Below, piece after piece: positions 7,476-8,659 of a DNA stretch of 8,659 nucleotides (within the stretch, counting starts at the first letter, position 1; every line of letters begins with the position of its first letter). Source of the stretch: Mycoplasmatota bacterium (GTDB taxonomy: Bacteria; Bacillota_I; Bacilli_A; RF39; UBA660). The position numbers and the translations under genes are program-made. The notes beneath the pieces were generated by a model that had not been told where the DNA came from, searched no databases, and was given only the letters and a program-made list of their open reading frames with translations. Where the stretch lies: assembly GCA_012840755.1 (NCBI GenBank), contig DUWA01000194.1, forward strand, positions 1 through 8,659, in the 5' to 3' direction.

Positions 7476-7501
7476 TGTTATTTTATTGAATAACATTGTT
7501 T
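7464..7501 (-). terminator. Terminator at the end of the Clp-like gene cluster
   Basis: A 13-bp perfect stem (7470-7482 with 7489-7501) with a 6-nt loop lies about 20 nt past the stop of the 101-residue gene. On the minus strand it ends in GTTTTTAATT, a modest T-tail. It separates this cluster from polC, so polC probably starts from its own promoter. Confidence 0.65.
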
Positions 7502-7519
7502 GTCATTTAAATTATATTA

Positions 7520-7825
7520 TTAGCTAGCTTTTTTTACTAATGCATTGTCATTTTCTAAATTTTTATTTAGTGCATATTCTTTAAAATATTTAGAAATTTG
7601 TTCTACTTTTTCGTTTAAACCTGTATATGCAATCTTTTCATCACTAAACATATTTTCACTTGGTAAATAATTCATTATTTGTTCATTCTTTTCTAAACTC
7701 ATATTCCCTGAATTAGCATATTGTTCAAATATATTATAAATTATTTCTCCTAATTGGCTTTCCCCTCTAAATTCACGTGTTTTGTAATTATTATTTGACT
7801 TTTCTAGTACATCTAAAATTTTCAT
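7520..7825 (-). CDS. Hypothetical 101-residue protein
   Basis: I do not recognise this protein. It is small, hydrophilic and predicted mainly helical, rich in Asn, Glu and Lys, with no cysteine, signal peptide or membrane segment. Helices are likely around residues 1-9, 24-38 and 70-90. The ATG overlaps the stop of the preceding gene as ATGA, which suggests translational coupling; a GGGG run (7834-7837) 8 nt upstream could serve as ribosome binding site. A hairpin terminator follows, so it is the last gene of the cluster. The tight coupling suggests that it works with, or in proportion to, the degenerate metallopeptidase-like protein encoded before it. Confidence 0.75.
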   Translation of the reverse strand: MKILDVLEKSNNNYKTREFRGESQLGEIIYNIFEQYANSGNMSLEKNEQIMNYLPSENMFSDEKIAYTGLNEKVEQISKYFKEYALNKNLENDNALVKKAS

Positions 7826-8361
7826 AATTTTAACCCCGCTTTCACAAAACTTTCCATTAAATATCTTGCATCATTATTGAAATAAGATATATGCAGATTT
7901 TCGGCTCCCACAATTATTGAAATTAAATTTGCAGATATAGCCTCGTCTGGATATATGAATTTATCACCGTTATTTCCAACTAAATAATTTGCTAAGATTT
8001 CTGTAAACCCAACGTTTAGTGCTTCAAATTTATTGTCCAGATTGAAACCAGTGTGGTGTTTAGTAGATGTAATTATGTTTAATAGTTCAAACATAAGTAT
8101 ATGTTTCATATCATAACCTTTTTTAATTTCTTCAATATTAAAATATAAAATGTTTTTTCTAAAATCATAATATGAAATTGTTCTCCTTAAGTATTTACTA
8201 ACTTTCTCAATTTTCAAACTCATTAATCTATTGTTCAAATTATCAAGCGAAACCTCTGGAAAACGTTCATTGAAAACTATTATGAGCTCAAACAAATTAT
8301 CTTTAACATCATCACTTATATTGCGATTGCTATAAAGTGTTTCTCTTATAACATCAACCAT
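7822..8361 (-). CDS. Hypothetical protein resembling a degenerate zincin metallopeptidase
   Basis: Predicted 179-residue protein without signal peptide. I do not recognise an assigned family. The central part has the layout of a gluzincin-type peptidase domain in which the metal ligands are missing. Where an active enzyme would carry H-E-x-x-H, this one has F91-E-L-L-N95 in a helix (84-99). About 20 residues later comes A-L-N-V-G-F-T-E (114-121), which recalls the L-N-E-G-x-T-E segment that supplies the third ligand. A Y-P-D-E (137-140) helix and a Y-F-N-N-D segment (160-164) follow. If the reading is right it is probably a non-catalytic binding or scaffold protein. The start at 8361 is chosen for an AGGTGA 7 nt upstream; a GTG at 8451 would add 30 residues and overlap the upstream gene. 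The gene lies 74 bp after a Clp-type ATPase gene and overlaps the next gene by 4 bp. Confidence 0.75.
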   Translation of the reverse strand: MVDVIRETLYSNRNISDDVKDNLFELIIVFNERFPEVSLDNLNNRLMSLKIEKVSKYLRRTISYYDFRKNILYFNIEEIKKGYDMKHILMFELLNIITSTKHHTGFNLDNKFEALNVGFTEILANYLVGNNGDKFIYPDEAISANLISIIVGAENLHISYFNNDARYLMESFVKAGLKL

Positions 8362-8368
8362 ATTCCAA

Positions 8369-8374
8369 TCACCT
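8369..8374 (-). promoter_or_regulatory. Ribosome binding site AGGTGA that sets the zincin-like gene start
   Basis: AGGTGA ends 7 nt before the ATG at 8361. It lies downstream of the alternative GTG at 8451, so the longer reading is unlikely. Confidence 0.75.
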
Positions 8375-8435
8375 AACATAATTCTAACATACTTTTTAAT
8401 ATATGACAATAACAAACTTATATATTTTAACCTAT

Positions 8436-8659
8436 TTAAGCTAAACTCCACTCTATTGTTTTAATGGTCACTTTCTTTTTATCATTAATAATATTTTCTA
8501 TTATTAGATTCTCAATTTTATCTTTAATTATTTTATCTATTTTCCTTGCACCAAATTCTTCATAATTAGTCAAATTTAGTATTTCATTAACTATATTCTT
8601 AGAAAAATTTATTACTATTCCTTTCTTATTATATTTATATTTTAATTTATTCATTTTAG
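8436..8659 (-). CDS. ClpA/B/C-type AAA+ ATPase, C-terminal fragment cut by the window edge
   Basis: Only the last 70 or so residues are visible. They match the small C-terminal subdomain of the second ATPase module of Hsp100/Clp unfoldases: a strand with G-I-V-I-N-F-S, a helix, then F-G-A-R (residues 34-37 of the visible part) with the sensor-2 arginine, followed by K-I-D-K-I-I-K-D-K-I-E-N (38-49) and a closing K-K-V-T-I strand. ClpB has the equivalent G-A-R-P-L-K-R ... I-E-N. An ATG at 8654 is present, but no in-frame stop is seen between it and the window edge, and the fold needs upstream sequence, so the true start lies outside. ClpA, ClpB, ClpC and ClpE types cannot be told apart here. 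It is the first visible gene of the cluster. Full-length relatives unfold or disaggregate proteins, and some feed a ClpP protease. Confidence 0.8.
   Translation of the reverse strand, partial: KMNKLKYKYNKKGIVINFSKNIVNEILNLTNYEEFGARKIDKIIKDKIENLIIENIINDKKKVTIKTIEWSLA

Noticed and set aside
7822..7824. TGA read as tryptophan (Mycoplasma-type code)
   Set aside because: Trp codons that I checked in polC and the first DUF11 gene are TGG, and this TGA overlaps the next ATG as a typical coupled stop-start.
8362..8435. Terminator between the Clp-like gene and the zincin-like gene
   Set aside because: Only a weak AT-only inverted repeat with a long loop is present and there is no T-tail. The genes are more likely co-transcribed.
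8362..8451. N-terminal extension of the zincin-like protein from a GTG at 8451
   Set aside because: It overlaps the end of the Clp-like gene, and the AGGTGA at 8369-8374 sits inside this extension, 7 nt before the better ATG at 8361.
8436..8654. Stand-alone 72-residue protein starting at ATG 8654
   Set aside because: The sequence is the C-terminal subdomain of a Clp ATPase, and no in-frame stop is seen before the window edge, so it is better read as the end of a longer gene.

Overview
The window is AT-rich bacterial DNA. The organism is most likely a low-GC Firmicute or a close relative (Bacilli, Clostridia or Erysipelotrichia-type). The main evidence is a full-length Gram-positive-type DNA polymerase III alpha subunit (PolC) with a proofreading exonuclease inserted in its PHP domain, together with strong AGGTGA or GGGG Shine-Dalgarno sites and WxL/DUF11-type surface proteins. 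Tryptophan is encoded by TGG and one gene ends in TGA, which argues for the standard code rather than the Mycoplasma code. I cannot name the species.

Left third (1-3013): three genes for surface-type proteins. Two small DUF11-domain genes on the + strand (53-556 and 2589-2978) flank a minus-strand gene for a 627-residue pectate-lyase-like adhesin with a WxL-like C-terminus (576-2459). The two DUF11 proteins are paralogues that align without gaps for about 90 residues once the second is started at a TTG codon (2589). None of the three has a signal peptide, although their domains belong to families normally found outside the cell. One explanation is that they are spore-surface proteins made in the mother-cell cytoplasm; this is inference only.

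Middle (3060-7400): polC on the minus strand, about 1446 residues, apparently intact and with its own candidate promoter. It is convergent with the second DUF11 gene, and a perfect 14-bp bidirectional terminator lies between them.

Right (7520-8659): a minus-strand cluster, probably an operon. In order of transcription it holds the C-terminal end of a ClpA/B/C-type AAA+ ATPase (cut by the window edge), a 179-residue protein that looks like a zinc metallopeptidase with lost metal ligands, and a 101-residue unknown protein coupled to it by an ATGA overlap. A 13-bp hairpin terminator separates this cluster from polC. No stretch over 300 bases lacks a gene, and I see no RNA genes, CRISPR arrays or mobile elements.
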